From positions 1-12,096 of the forward strand of contig JAQGHK010000612.1 of NCBI GenBank assembly GCA_028288875.1: a stretch of DNA of 12,096 nt, in the 5' to 3' direction. Shown piece by piece: positions 1 to 5,673 of the stretch (the first letter of the stretch is position 1; every line of letters begins with the position of its first letter). The stretch is from Phycisphaerales bacterium. Lineage in GTDB: Bacteria; Planctomycetota; Phycisphaerae; Tepidisphaerales; Tepidisphaeraceae. A program made the position numbers and the translations under genes. The notes below the pieces were generated by a model. That model was not told the DNA's origin. It saw nothing but the letters and a program-made list of their open reading frames with translations, and did not search any database.

Positions 1-195
1 GCCAAAGTCGATGGCCAGTCCGCCTGCTGTTCGCCCGTCACGCCGGCCAAGGGCGGTTTGCCGATCGCTGGAGCGGGGTGCTGCTCCTCCGCCGAGCCGG
101 CGACCGTTCACCAGGAACTGGCGGAACTCCTGAAGGCGTTCGATCTAAATGCGTTCGCGGCCAGCATGAAGATCTACGCGACGAAGCCAGCGTAA
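1..195 (+). CDS. C-terminal fragment of a Cys-pair protein, possibly ArsM-like methyltransferase
   Basis: Frame 1 is open from the first base to a TAA at 193-195, giving the last 64 residues of a protein whose start lies outside the window. Two Cys-Cys pairs are visible, at fragment residues 9-10 and 27-28, in a Gly/Ala/Pro-rich linker. A short helical segment follows (HQELAELLKAFDLNAFAAS), then a terminal strand-like MKIYATKPA. A cysteine-rich linker followed by a 'D-x-N-x-(F/Y)-A-A-S-x-(K/R)-(V/I)-(Y/F)-A' ending resembles, from memory, the tail of ArsM-type arsenite S-adenosylmethionine methyltransferases, where C-terminal Cys pairs help bind arsenite. No SAM-binding motif is in the visible part, so the family call is an inference and another Cys-pair protein remains possible. 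The peroxiredoxin begins 124 nt downstream on the same strand. Confidence 0.5.
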   Translation, partial: AKVDGQSACCSPVTPAKGGLPIAGAGCCSSAEPATVHQELAELLKAFDLNAFAASMKIYATKPA

Positions 196-277
196 GCTGC
201 CTGGCCATCAATCCGGGTATTGCCGCCGGAATCGGCGTTTGCGATGCCCGGGTACAAAGCAATCTACACCGCCGCCG

Positions 278-312
278 TTGCCGTTGCCGGGCCGATGGTT
301 TGGCGGCATAAT
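278..312 (+). promoter_or_regulatory. Candidate sigma70-type promoter for the peroxiredoxin gene
   Basis: A -10-like CATAAT lies at 307-312, with a -35-like TTGCCG at 284-289 giving a 17-bp spacer. A second TTGCCG lies immediately before it at 278-283. The -10 ends only 7 nt before the chosen ATG at 320, so the transcript would be nearly leaderless, which fits the lack of a Shine-Dalgarno sequence there. This is a pattern match only. The rest of the 124-bp gap (196-319) shows no clear terminator or other feature. Confidence 0.3.
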
Positions 313-319
313 TTCCGGA

Positions 320-970
320 ATGCGAATCAACGAATCCGTGCCTGACTTTACCGCCGAGACGACCGAAGGCCCGATCCAGTTTCACAATTGGATCGGCAAC
401 GGCTATGCCGTTCTGTTCAGCCACCCGAAAGACTTCACGCCCGTTTGCACGACCGAACTGGGCTACATGGCCGGTCTGATGAAGGAATTTGCCGCGCGCA
501 ACACCAAGGTCATCGGCATCTCGGTCGACAAGGTGGAAAGTCACCTTCGCTGGAAAGCGGATATCGAAAAGGCCACCGGGAACAGCGTGAAGTATCCGCT
601 CATCGGCGATCCGGATCTCACCGTCGCTAAGGCGTTCGACATGCTGCCGGCCGAGGCGGGCGACACCTGCGAAGGACGCACGGCTGCGGACAACGCGACG
701 GTTCGCTCGGTCTTCATCATTGGCCCGGACAAGAAGGTGAAACTCAGCCTCACCTACCCGATGACCACCGGCCGCAATTTCGGCGAAATTCTGCGGGCGC
801 TGGACAGCATCCAGCTCACCGCCAAGCACAAAGTCGCCACGCCGGCCGAGTGGAAGCAGGGCGAAGACGTGATCATCACCGCCGCAGTCAGTGATGAAGA
901 AGCGACGGCGAAGTTCGGCGATTTCGAGCGCGTTCTTCCGTACCTGCGGACGACGAAGCAGCCGGTCTGA
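320..970 (+). CDS. 1-Cys peroxiredoxin (Prx6 family)
   Basis: Encodes a 216-residue thiol peroxidase that would reduce hydrogen peroxide, alkyl hydroperoxides or peroxynitrite in the cytoplasm. The peroxidatic site is PKDFTPVCTTE, with catalytic Cys43, Thr40 and Pro36/41. The conserved Arg that activates the thiolate is in TVRSVFIIGPD (Arg129). The Prx6-type dimer/C-terminal region is clear: YPMTTGRNFGEILRALDS, then TPAEWKQGEDVII, and a C-terminal PYLR. Length matches bacterial Prx6 proteins (about 210-220 aa). The only other cysteine is Cys117 (GDTCEG), which is not a standard resolving position. The start at 320 was chosen because family similarity begins with MRINESVPDF. An in-frame ATG at 239 would add 27 residues, Pro-rich in part, unlike the family. 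No strong ribosome-binding site precedes 320. An intrinsic terminator follows, so it is probably transcribed alone or as the last gene after the upstream fragment. Confidence 0.93.
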   Translation: MRINESVPDFTAETTEGPIQFHNWIGNGYAVLFSHPKDFTPVCTTELGYMAGLMKEFAARNTKVIGISVDKVESHLRWKADIEKATGNSVKYPLIGDPDLTVAKAFDMLPAEAGDTCEGRTAADNATVRSVFIIGPDKKVKLSLTYPMTTGRNFGEILRALDSIQLTAKHKVATPAEWKQGEDVIITAAVSDEEATAKFGDFERVLPYLRTTKQPV

Positions 971-999
971 ATAAGCCAGCGATAGCATGGACTAAATAG

Positions 1000-1036
1000 A
1001 ATGCCCCGCCCAGTGCAGACTGGGCGGGGCATTTTC
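1000..1036 (+). terminator. Rho-independent terminator after the peroxiredoxin
   Basis: A perfect GC-rich inverted repeat pairs ATGCCCCGCCCAGT (1001-1014) with ACTGGGCGGGGCAT (1019-1032) across a GCAG loop. A1000-T1033 extends it to 15 bp. A short T tract (1032-1035) follows. It starts 29 nt after the peroxiredoxin stop and separates this gene from the acetylesterase. The short T run makes it weaker than textbook examples, but the stem is very strong. The rest of the gap to 1203 holds only a small GCGGGGT tandem duplication near 1152-1165. Confidence 0.85.
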
Positions 1037-1203
1037 ACTTTCGCGGTCGAACAACAGGCGCCGCCGGTCGTGGTATTCGGAAGCGTCGCTGCTAATCTGT
1101 GCCGACACTTTCGCCAGCTGAGGGCGATGCGTTGAGAGTCGCGAGTGCGATGCGGGGTGCGGGGTGCAACGGGCGTGGCTTCGGCCGCTGCGGAGGATGA
1201 ACG

Positions 1204-2199
1204 ATGTTCGATCGAATTTGCCGTGGCGCGTGCGTCGCGAGCTTTGCGATATCCAGTTTGATCGCTCACCGTGCGTCGGCGCAAGAGACGCCGGGCATAG
1301 CCCGCATACAAATCAGCGACGTTCCCCGCGAAACCCAGAGCGGCCCCGGGCCGGCGCCCGCCGGGACGCCCGGGAATGGCAAATATCTCCCGCCTTTGCC
1401 GGCCAATCCTGAGTTGCCGACGCTGTGGCTGATCGGCGATTCCACCGTTCGCAACGGCACGACCGGTGAGAACGGTCCGACCGGCCAATGGGGGTGGGGG
1501 GCGCCGCTGACGGCGTTCTTCGATCTGAAAAAGATCAATGTCGTCAACCGCGCCATGGGCGGCACGAGCAGCCGGACATTCTATCGCGATTTCTTCTGGA
1601 AGGATCTGCAGCCGAGGATCCAGAAAGGCGACTTCGTGATCCTGCAGTTCGGCGCGAATGACAACGGCGGCGCGAAGGGCAAGGGCGGCGCGAAGGGCAA
1701 GGGCGGCCTAGGCGGCATTGGTGACGCCGTCGAAACGAACAAGGATGAAACCGTCCACTCCTTCGGCTGGTACCTGAAACAGTTTGTCGCCGAAACACGG
1801 GCCCGCGGCGCTACGCCGATCATCTGCTCGCTTACGCCGCGCAAACGCTGGGCGGAAAACGGCAAGACCTTCAAGCGCGAAACCAGTACCCACGCCGCCT
1901 GGGCTGAACAGATCGCGACGGAAACGAAGACGCCATTCGTACCGTTGTATGACCTGATCGCCACGCGGTATGAAGCCCTTGGCCCTGCAAAAGTCGATAC
2001 GCTGTACGTTCCTTCCCCCGCCGAGCAATTGCACACAGGGTGGGACGGCGCGGTCGTCGATGCCGAATGCGTCATCGCCGGCCTGAAGGCATTGCACGCC
2101 GACCCGCTGGAGACGTTTCTCTCGGCCCGCGCCGCCGCCATCGCACCGGGCAAGGTGGCGGCCAAAGCGGCGGACGCCGGCCAGGCGATCAAGAAGTAA
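1204..2199 (+). CDS. Secreted SGNH/GDSL hydrolase, rhamnogalacturonan acetylesterase-like
   Basis: Encodes 331 residues. A GGAGG ribosome-binding site at 1192-1196 sits 7 nt before the ATG. Residues 1-26 form a signal peptide with a probable cut after ASA (HRASA|QE). A Pro/Gly-rich linker of about 45 residues follows. SGNH blocks appear in order: block I LIGDSTVRNG (nucleophile Ser80), block II NRAMGGTSSRTF (Gly120 region), block III QFGANDN (Asn152), and a C-terminal LHTGWDGA with the catalytic His277. The HSFGWYLKQFV and CSLTPRKRW segments and the overall spacing match rhamnogalacturonan acetylesterases (RGAE/RhgT/YesT type), which remove acetyl groups from pectin rhamnogalacturonan I. Two oddities are visible. 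The residue three before His277, usually Asp, is Glu274, and a Gly-Ala-Lys-Gly-Lys repeat directly follows the GAND block. The substrate is inferred from family resemblance. The gene is probably co-transcribed with the GH76-like gene 2 nt downstream. Confidence 0.87.
   Translation: MFDRICRGACVASFAISSLIAHRASAQETPGIARIQISDVPRETQSGPGPAPAGTPGNGKYLPPLPANPELPTLWLIGDSTVRNGTTGENGPTGQWGWGAPLTAFFDLKKINVVNRAMGGTSSRTFYRDFFWKDLQPRIQKGDFVILQFGANDNGGAKGKGGAKGKGGLGGIGDAVETNKDETVHSFGWYLKQFVAETRARGATPIICSLTPRKRWAENGKTFKRETSTHAAWAEQIATETKTPFVPLYDLIATRYEALGPAKVDTLYVPSPAEQLHTGWDGAVVDAECVIAGLKALHADPLETFLSARAAAIAPGKVAAKAADAGQAIKK
1666..1707 (+). repeat. 18-bp in-frame tandem repeat (2.3 copies) inside the acetylesterase gene
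   Basis: GGCGGCGCGAAGGGCAAG occurs at 1666-1683 and again identically at 1684-1701, followed by a partial GGCGGC to 1707. Each copy encodes GGAKGK, so copy-number change would keep the frame. It lies immediately after the block III GAND motif and produces a flexible basic Gly/Lys loop next to the active site. Confidence 0.85.
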
Positions 2200-2201
2200 C
2201 C

Positions 2202-3356
2202 ATGGCGTTACCAACCCACCGCATCGCGTTCTGGAGCATGACCATGGCCATCCTGGGAATCATCGGTGCCGCGGCGCCGTCGACATCAACGGCGCTGCCA
2301 TCGTTTGCCGTCCGCGGGCGGATGACGCAGGCCCTGATCGATCGCACCCTCGCGGGGAAGGGCCAGCAGGCCGGCTTCTACATGGACGAAGCACGGCCAA
2401 AGGAGCCGGGCTTTAAATCGCACCCCGCGTTCGCCTGGGGCGCCGGTGTGCAGTTGTCGGCCCTGAATGCCGCCGCGAACATCGATCCGGCGGCGAATCG
2501 CGCGGCGATGCTGCGTTACGTGCGTGCCATCGATACGCACTGGTTCGTCTACAACGGCATCGGCGGATTTTGTGCGGCGGATCATCCGAATCAACCTGAC
2601 CGCTATTACGACGACAATGCCTGGCTCGTGCTCGACTTCCTCGAAGGCTACGAACTGACTGGTGATAAGACGCTGCTCAAGCGTGCCCGGGACACAATGA
2701 AATTTATCCTCAGCGGCGAGGACGACAAGCTCGGCGGCGGCATCTACTGGCATGAGCAAAGGAAGGAATCGAAACACACCTGCATCAACGCGCCGGCTGC
2801 GGTCTGTGCGCTGCGCCTCTACCAGATTACGGGCGAGAAAAGTTACCTGGCCATCGGCCAGCGTCTGTACGACTGGACCAAGGCCAAGCTGCAGGACCCC
2901 GCCGATGGGCTGTATGCGGACAACGTCAAACTCAATGGCAAGGTCGATAACACCAAGTTCAGCTACAACTCGGCCCTGATGATTCGCGCCGCATGCCTGC
3001 TGTTCGACGTCACCTCGGACAAGGCCTATCTCACCGAAGCCACGCGCGTGGCCACCGCGTCGGAAGCGAAGTGGTGCAAACCATCCGGCGCGATGGGCGG
3101 CCCGGGCTATTTCGCCCATCTCCTGGCCGAGGCATTTCTTGAAGTCGGCCACCGCGATCATGACCCGCGATGGGCCCAACTGGTCAGCAAGACCTGCGAT
3201 TTTCTCTGGCAGAAAAACCAGGATCCGAACGGCTACTTCCCGGAGCATTGGGACACCGTGCCGACCGCGCCGCTGGAGAAAATCGTGCTGATGCCCAACG
3301 CGAGCGTCGTGCGGATGTTTTTCCGCATGGAAGCAGAAAAGGCCGCCAAGCACTGA
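2202..3356 (+). CDS. Exported glycoside hydrolase, GH76-like (alpha-1,6-mannanase family)
   Basis: Encodes 384 residues from the ATG at 2202, 2 nt after the acetylesterase stop. The same frame is open further upstream (an in-frame start at 2040), but that would lie inside the acetylesterase gene and remove the signal peptide from the N-terminus. Residues 8-31 are hydrophobic (WSMTMAILGIIGAAA) and look like a signal peptide; the ATG at 2238 is an alternative start. The mature part is an (alpha/alpha)6-barrel type protein. RYYDDNAW holds an Asp-Asp pair (Asp137/Asp138) matching the GH76 catalytic dyad. ELTGDKTLLKRA, GGGIYWHE (about residue 178-185), LYQITGEKSYL and FSYNSALMI follow in the GH76 order. 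GH76 enzymes are endo-alpha-1,6-mannanases or mannan transglycosidases. The actual substrate cannot be read from sequence, and related six-hairpin families (GH88/105, epimerase-like AGE fold) are alternatives. The tight spacing suggests joint export and action with the acetylesterase. Confidence 0.78.
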   Translation: MALPTHRIAFWSMTMAILGIIGAAAPSTSTALPSFAVRGRMTQALIDRTLAGKGQQAGFYMDEARPKEPGFKSHPAFAWGAGVQLSALNAAANIDPAANRAAMLRYVRAIDTHWFVYNGIGGFCAADHPNQPDRYYDDNAWLVLDFLEGYELTGDKTLLKRARDTMKFILSGEDDKLGGGIYWHEQRKESKHTCINAPAAVCALRLYQITGEKSYLAIGQRLYDWTKAKLQDPADGLYADNVKLNGKVDNTKFSYNSALMIRAACLLFDVTSDKAYLTEATRVATASEAKWCKPSGAMGGPGYFAHLLAEAFLEVGHRDHDPRWAQLVSKTCDFLWQKNQDPNGYFPEHWDTVPTAPLEKIVLMPNASVVRMFFRMEAEKAAKH

Positions 3357-3395
3357 ATTTCACCTGCGGCCGGCAAATCACGATTCGAAGAAAAG

Positions 3396-3490
3396 CGGAG
3401 AGAATAGGAATCGAACCTACCCCGCCCCGCGCGAGCGGGGCGACAACGGTTTTGAAGACCGTGAGGACCACCAGGTACCCGCCACTCTCC
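3396..3490 (-). tRNA. selC: tRNA-Sec (selenocysteine, anticodon UCA)
   Basis: Read on the minus strand, a 95-nt RNA folds as a selenocysteine tRNA. The anticodon arm is ACGGU-CUUCAAA-ACCGU, with UCA in the loop (UGA decoder). A very long variable arm has the perfect 8-bp stem CGCCCCGC/GCGGGGCG with a UCGC loop. The D arm is long (GGGUACC pairing with GGUCCUC, one mismatch), and the T arm is UAGG-UUCGAUU-CCUA. The acceptor begins GGAGAG and ends CUCUCC, followed by discriminator G. CCA is not encoded; the sequence runs straight into CUUUUC. The 3' strand of the acceptor plus T stem is 12 nt rather than the 13 I recall for E. coli selC, and the seventh acceptor pair is U-U. It lies 46 nt after the NrfD-like gene on the same strand and would supply the Sec needed by the FDH alpha subunit upstream. 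It converges with the GH76-like gene, whose stop is 39 nt away. Confidence 0.95.
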
Positions 3491-3496
3491 GAGAGC

Positions 3497-3502
3497 ATCA
3501 TA
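3497..3502 (-). promoter_or_regulatory. Possible -10 box for selC
   Basis: On the minus strand TATGAT ends 6 nt before the first base of the tRNA, so transcription could begin at or very near the mature 5' end. No good -35 hexamer is visible 16-18 nt upstream (GAGTCC-like sequence). The tRNA may therefore be read through from the FDH operon instead of, or as well as, from its own promoter. Confidence 0.25.
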
Positions 3503-3536
3503 GCAGCGATTTAGATCGAGGACTCCCGCGGCCGGC

Positions 3537-4721
3537 TCAGGCAGACGGTGTGTGAGCGGGATCGCTGACGAGCCGCGTCGTTCGCGGGTCTTTGGCGGCT
3601 TCGATGCCGCCCATCACCATTGACCACCGCAGCGCGAAACCGCCGAACAGGCCGAGCAGGTTGCTGAGAACACGCTGCGGCTTTTTCAGCATGCGCGGCA
3701 GCGGGGCGTACTTGGCGACTTCACTGCCGATGATGCCGGCGAGGCTGGCGCGGTGCCAGCCTTTCATCTTGCCTTCGTGCAGGGTGTGGGCTTTCTCGCC
3801 GGCGTAGGTGCTGAAGCCAGCCATGCAGGCGAGTTCGACCCCGTGGGCGAGCGTATCGACGGTGCGGAGGACGCGATGCGAGGCCGGATCGGCTGGGCTG
3901 CCTTTACGCTTGGCGTCGAGCAGTAGCATGATGCCCTCCGCGCCGCTGCTGATGGCGCTGGCGGTGAAGAGCGGACCGAGCCAGGGGTTTTTGCTCCAGA
4001 GGGGGTTGCTGGTGGTCGAAAGAAGCACGCCAGTGTAGCTGGCGACAAGCAGCGCCATCGGCGCGCCGACGGCGTCCTGCACCAGCAGCAGGGTGCCGTT
4101 GTTGACGAGCTTGTTCAGCGCGTTGCGCTCGCGTGGTTTGAGATGGGCTTCGCGGTCATTCAAATATTGGCGGACGACTTCGCTGGTCGCCGCGCCGCTG
4201 TACGCCATGATCGCCCAAGTGCCGAGATTCATCGGGCTGCTGGGTTTCCAGACACGCAGCATGTGGTGAAACCGTTTCGGATCACCGAGGTCGTGAATCA
4301 AGAGTGGCGGGCCGGGCAGGATGCTGAGGAAGCTGAGATATGCCGCCATTTTGGTGACGTCGCCGCCGTCGCCAAAGCGAGCGGCCGCCCGGCCGAGCAG
4401 GTGAGCGCCGGTGCTCATGCCGCCGAGGAAGAAGTAGGTTGCGATTTCCCACTTCCACAGCGGCTTTTTCAGCATCGGGACGTCGTAATAGGCCGGCTCC
4501 TTTTCGCGGGGGAGGTCTGGATCGCTGGCTTTGGCGTTGCCCTTGGCGGGAACAATTGCGGCGGTGCTGACGGCGGGATTGGGCGGAATGGCGGGCGGGC
4601 GATCGAACACGATCTTCTGCGCGGGCATCTGCAAGCTGCCGACCCGATTGGGGTCAGGCCTATGCGACATGGCGCTGGCCCACGGCGCATCGGATTGAAA
4701 GTCTTTACGGTCTTCAGCCAC
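3537..4721 (-). CDS. nrfD: NrfD/PsrC-family membrane subunit of formate dehydrogenase
   Basis: Encodes 394 residues from a GTG at 4721. This start was preferred because GGAGG lies 5 nt before it and its GTGGCTGA overlaps the beta-subunit stop by 8 nt. The frame is open further, to a GTG at 4760, and an ATG at 4670 is a later option. A hydrophilic Pro-rich N-terminal tail of about 85 residues precedes the membrane part. The first membrane segment is WKWEIATYFFLGGMSTGAHLL (about 89-109). Further hydrophobic segments lie around residues 126-143, 163-180, 208-235, 248-268 and 293-306, with a last one near the C-terminus. HDLGDPKRFHHMLRVWKPSS followed by PMNLGTW is a typical NrfD/PsrC signature. 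These subunits have no haem and exchange electrons with quinones. Here it replaces the cytochrome b556 (FdnI) of E. coli FDH-N. It should anchor the alpha-beta pair and reduce the quinone pool. The family call is firm; the quinone role is inferred. Confidence 0.9.
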   Translation of the reverse strand: MAEDRKDFQSDAPWASAMSHRPDPNRVGSLQMPAQKIVFDRPPAIPPNPAVSTAAIVPAKGNAKASDPDLPREKEPAYYDVPMLKKPLWKWEIATYFFLGGMSTGAHLLGRAAARFGDGGDVTKMAAYLSFLSILPGPPLLIHDLGDPKRFHHMLRVWKPSSPMNLGTWAIMAYSGAATSEVVRQYLNDREAHLKPRERNALNKLVNNGTLLLVQDAVGAPMALLVASYTGVLLSTTSNPLWSKNPWLGPLFTASAISSGAEGIMLLLDAKRKGSPADPASHRVLRTVDTLAHGVELACMAGFSTYAGEKAHTLHEGKMKGWHRASLAGIIGSEVAKYAPLPRMLKKPQRVLSNLLGLFGGFALRWSMVMGGIEAAKDPRTTRLVSDPAHTPSA

Positions 4722-5673
4722 GTCGGCCTCCACGCTTGGTGTCGCCGAACAATAGCGCACCGACGGCCGTCAACGCTGCGCCGACGGCGAGGCCGGCGAG
4801 ATATCGCTTGGTCTGCCCTTTAAACGGTTGCGGCGGATTCACCGGCAAATTGTATTCGTTCGGGTGATCTTCCAGCACGAAGAATGCGTTAAGCGGGCCG
4901 TAGTCGCCGACGCTGTCGCAGCCGTAGAGATACGCCTTATCGTTGCCGCGGCCGTGCAGGTCTTTTTCACGCTGACGGGCGGCCGCGCGAAGATCGTCGA
5001 TTGGGCCGAACTGAATGGAGGCCGTCGGACAGCTTTTCGCGCACGCCGGCGTCAGGCCGTCTTCCTGGCGGTCCATGCACAGCGTGCACTTGTGCGCGTG
5101 CCCATCGTCGTGCGGCGTATCCGCCCGGCCGATGACGCCGAAGGGGCACGCGACCACGCAGTAGCCGCAGCCATTGCAGATGTCGTTCTGCACGTACACG
5201 TCGCCGAACTGGTTGTAGATGATCGCGCCGGTAGGGCAGGCGTGCTGGCAGGGGGCGCTTTCGCAGTGCTTGCAGACATCGCTCATCATCAGCCAGCGGC
5301 TGGTGCTGACGCCATCCTGCGTCTCTTCGGCCATCTTCTCTTTGAAGGCGACATGCCGCCAGGTGGTAGCGCTGACGTGCCCAGTGTTGTCGTAGCTGTG
5401 GCCGGTGAAATTGTTGCCATCTGCGGGCAATTGATTCCACTGCTTACACGCGACCTCGCAGGCTTTGCAGCCGATGCACAGCGTGGTGTCGGTGAAGAAG
5501 CCCATGATCTGTTTGCGATCGTTGGCATCCATCGGCTGAGGCACTTCGGTGCGCTGTGGCGGGAAGGCGTTGGGAAAATTCGTGACGGCCTCGGTCGCCG
5601 CGTGCTGCAGGTACGCGCCGGCAGCCCGCAACTTCGGATTGGTTTCGCCGACGATCGGCAACGGCAGAGTCAT
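4714..5673 (-). CDS. fdnH: Formate dehydrogenase beta subunit, four [4Fe-4S] ferredoxin-type
   Basis: Encodes 319 residues. The ATG at 5673 overlaps the alpha stop as ATGA (5670-5673), so translation is probably coupled. Four cysteine groups for four [4Fe-4S] clusters are visible: Cys66/69/72/76 (CIGCKACEVAC), Cys134/137/142/146 (CKHCESAPCQHACP), Cys166/169/172/176 (CNGCGYCVVACP) and Cys196/199/211/215 (CTLCMDR...CAKSCP). One hydrophobic C-terminal segment, residues 291-310 (YLAGLAVGAALTAVGALLFG), is flanked by Lys/Arg on both sides. It corresponds to the membrane anchor of FdnH/FdoH. About 65 residues precede the first Cys, longer than in E. coli FdnH as I recall it. The subunit carries electrons from the alpha-subunit molybdenum/tungsten centre to the NrfD-like membrane subunit. 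Confidence 0.95.
   Translation of the reverse strand: MTLPLPIVGETNPKLRAAGAYLQHAATEAVTNFPNAFPPQRTEVPQPMDANDRKQIMGFFTDTTLCIGCKACEVACKQWNQLPADGNNFTGHSYDNTGHVSATTWRHVAFKEKMAEETQDGVSTSRWLMMSDVCKHCESAPCQHACPTGAIIYNQFGDVYVQNDICNGCGYCVVACPFGVIGRADTPHDDGHAHKCTLCMDRQEDGLTPACAKSCPTASIQFGPIDDLRAAARQREKDLHGRGNDKAYLYGCDSVGDYGPLNAFFVLEDHPNEYNLPVNPPQPFKGQTKRYLAGLAVGAALTAVGALLFGDTKRGGRRG

Noticed and set aside
239..319. Upstream start for the peroxiredoxin
   Set aside because: The 27 extra residues are unlike any Prx N-terminus and overlap the likely promoter.
38..988. 316-aa minus-strand ORF across the peroxiredoxin
   Set aside because: The plus strand encodes an unambiguous Prx6 protein; the antisense product has no recognisable features.
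1151..1167. GCGGGGT tandem duplication before the acetylesterase
   Set aside because: Too short and GC-biased to be meaningful.
2286..3353. 355-aa minus-strand ORF opposite the GH76-like gene
   Set aside because: Its extent mirrors the sense gene, its composition is Arg/His/Val-rich, and no start signal is visible.
3170..3514. 114-aa plus ORF and 105-aa minus ORF (3184-3501) spanning the tRNA-Sec
   Set aside because: They run through the GH76-like coding end and the tRNA gene and have no independent support.
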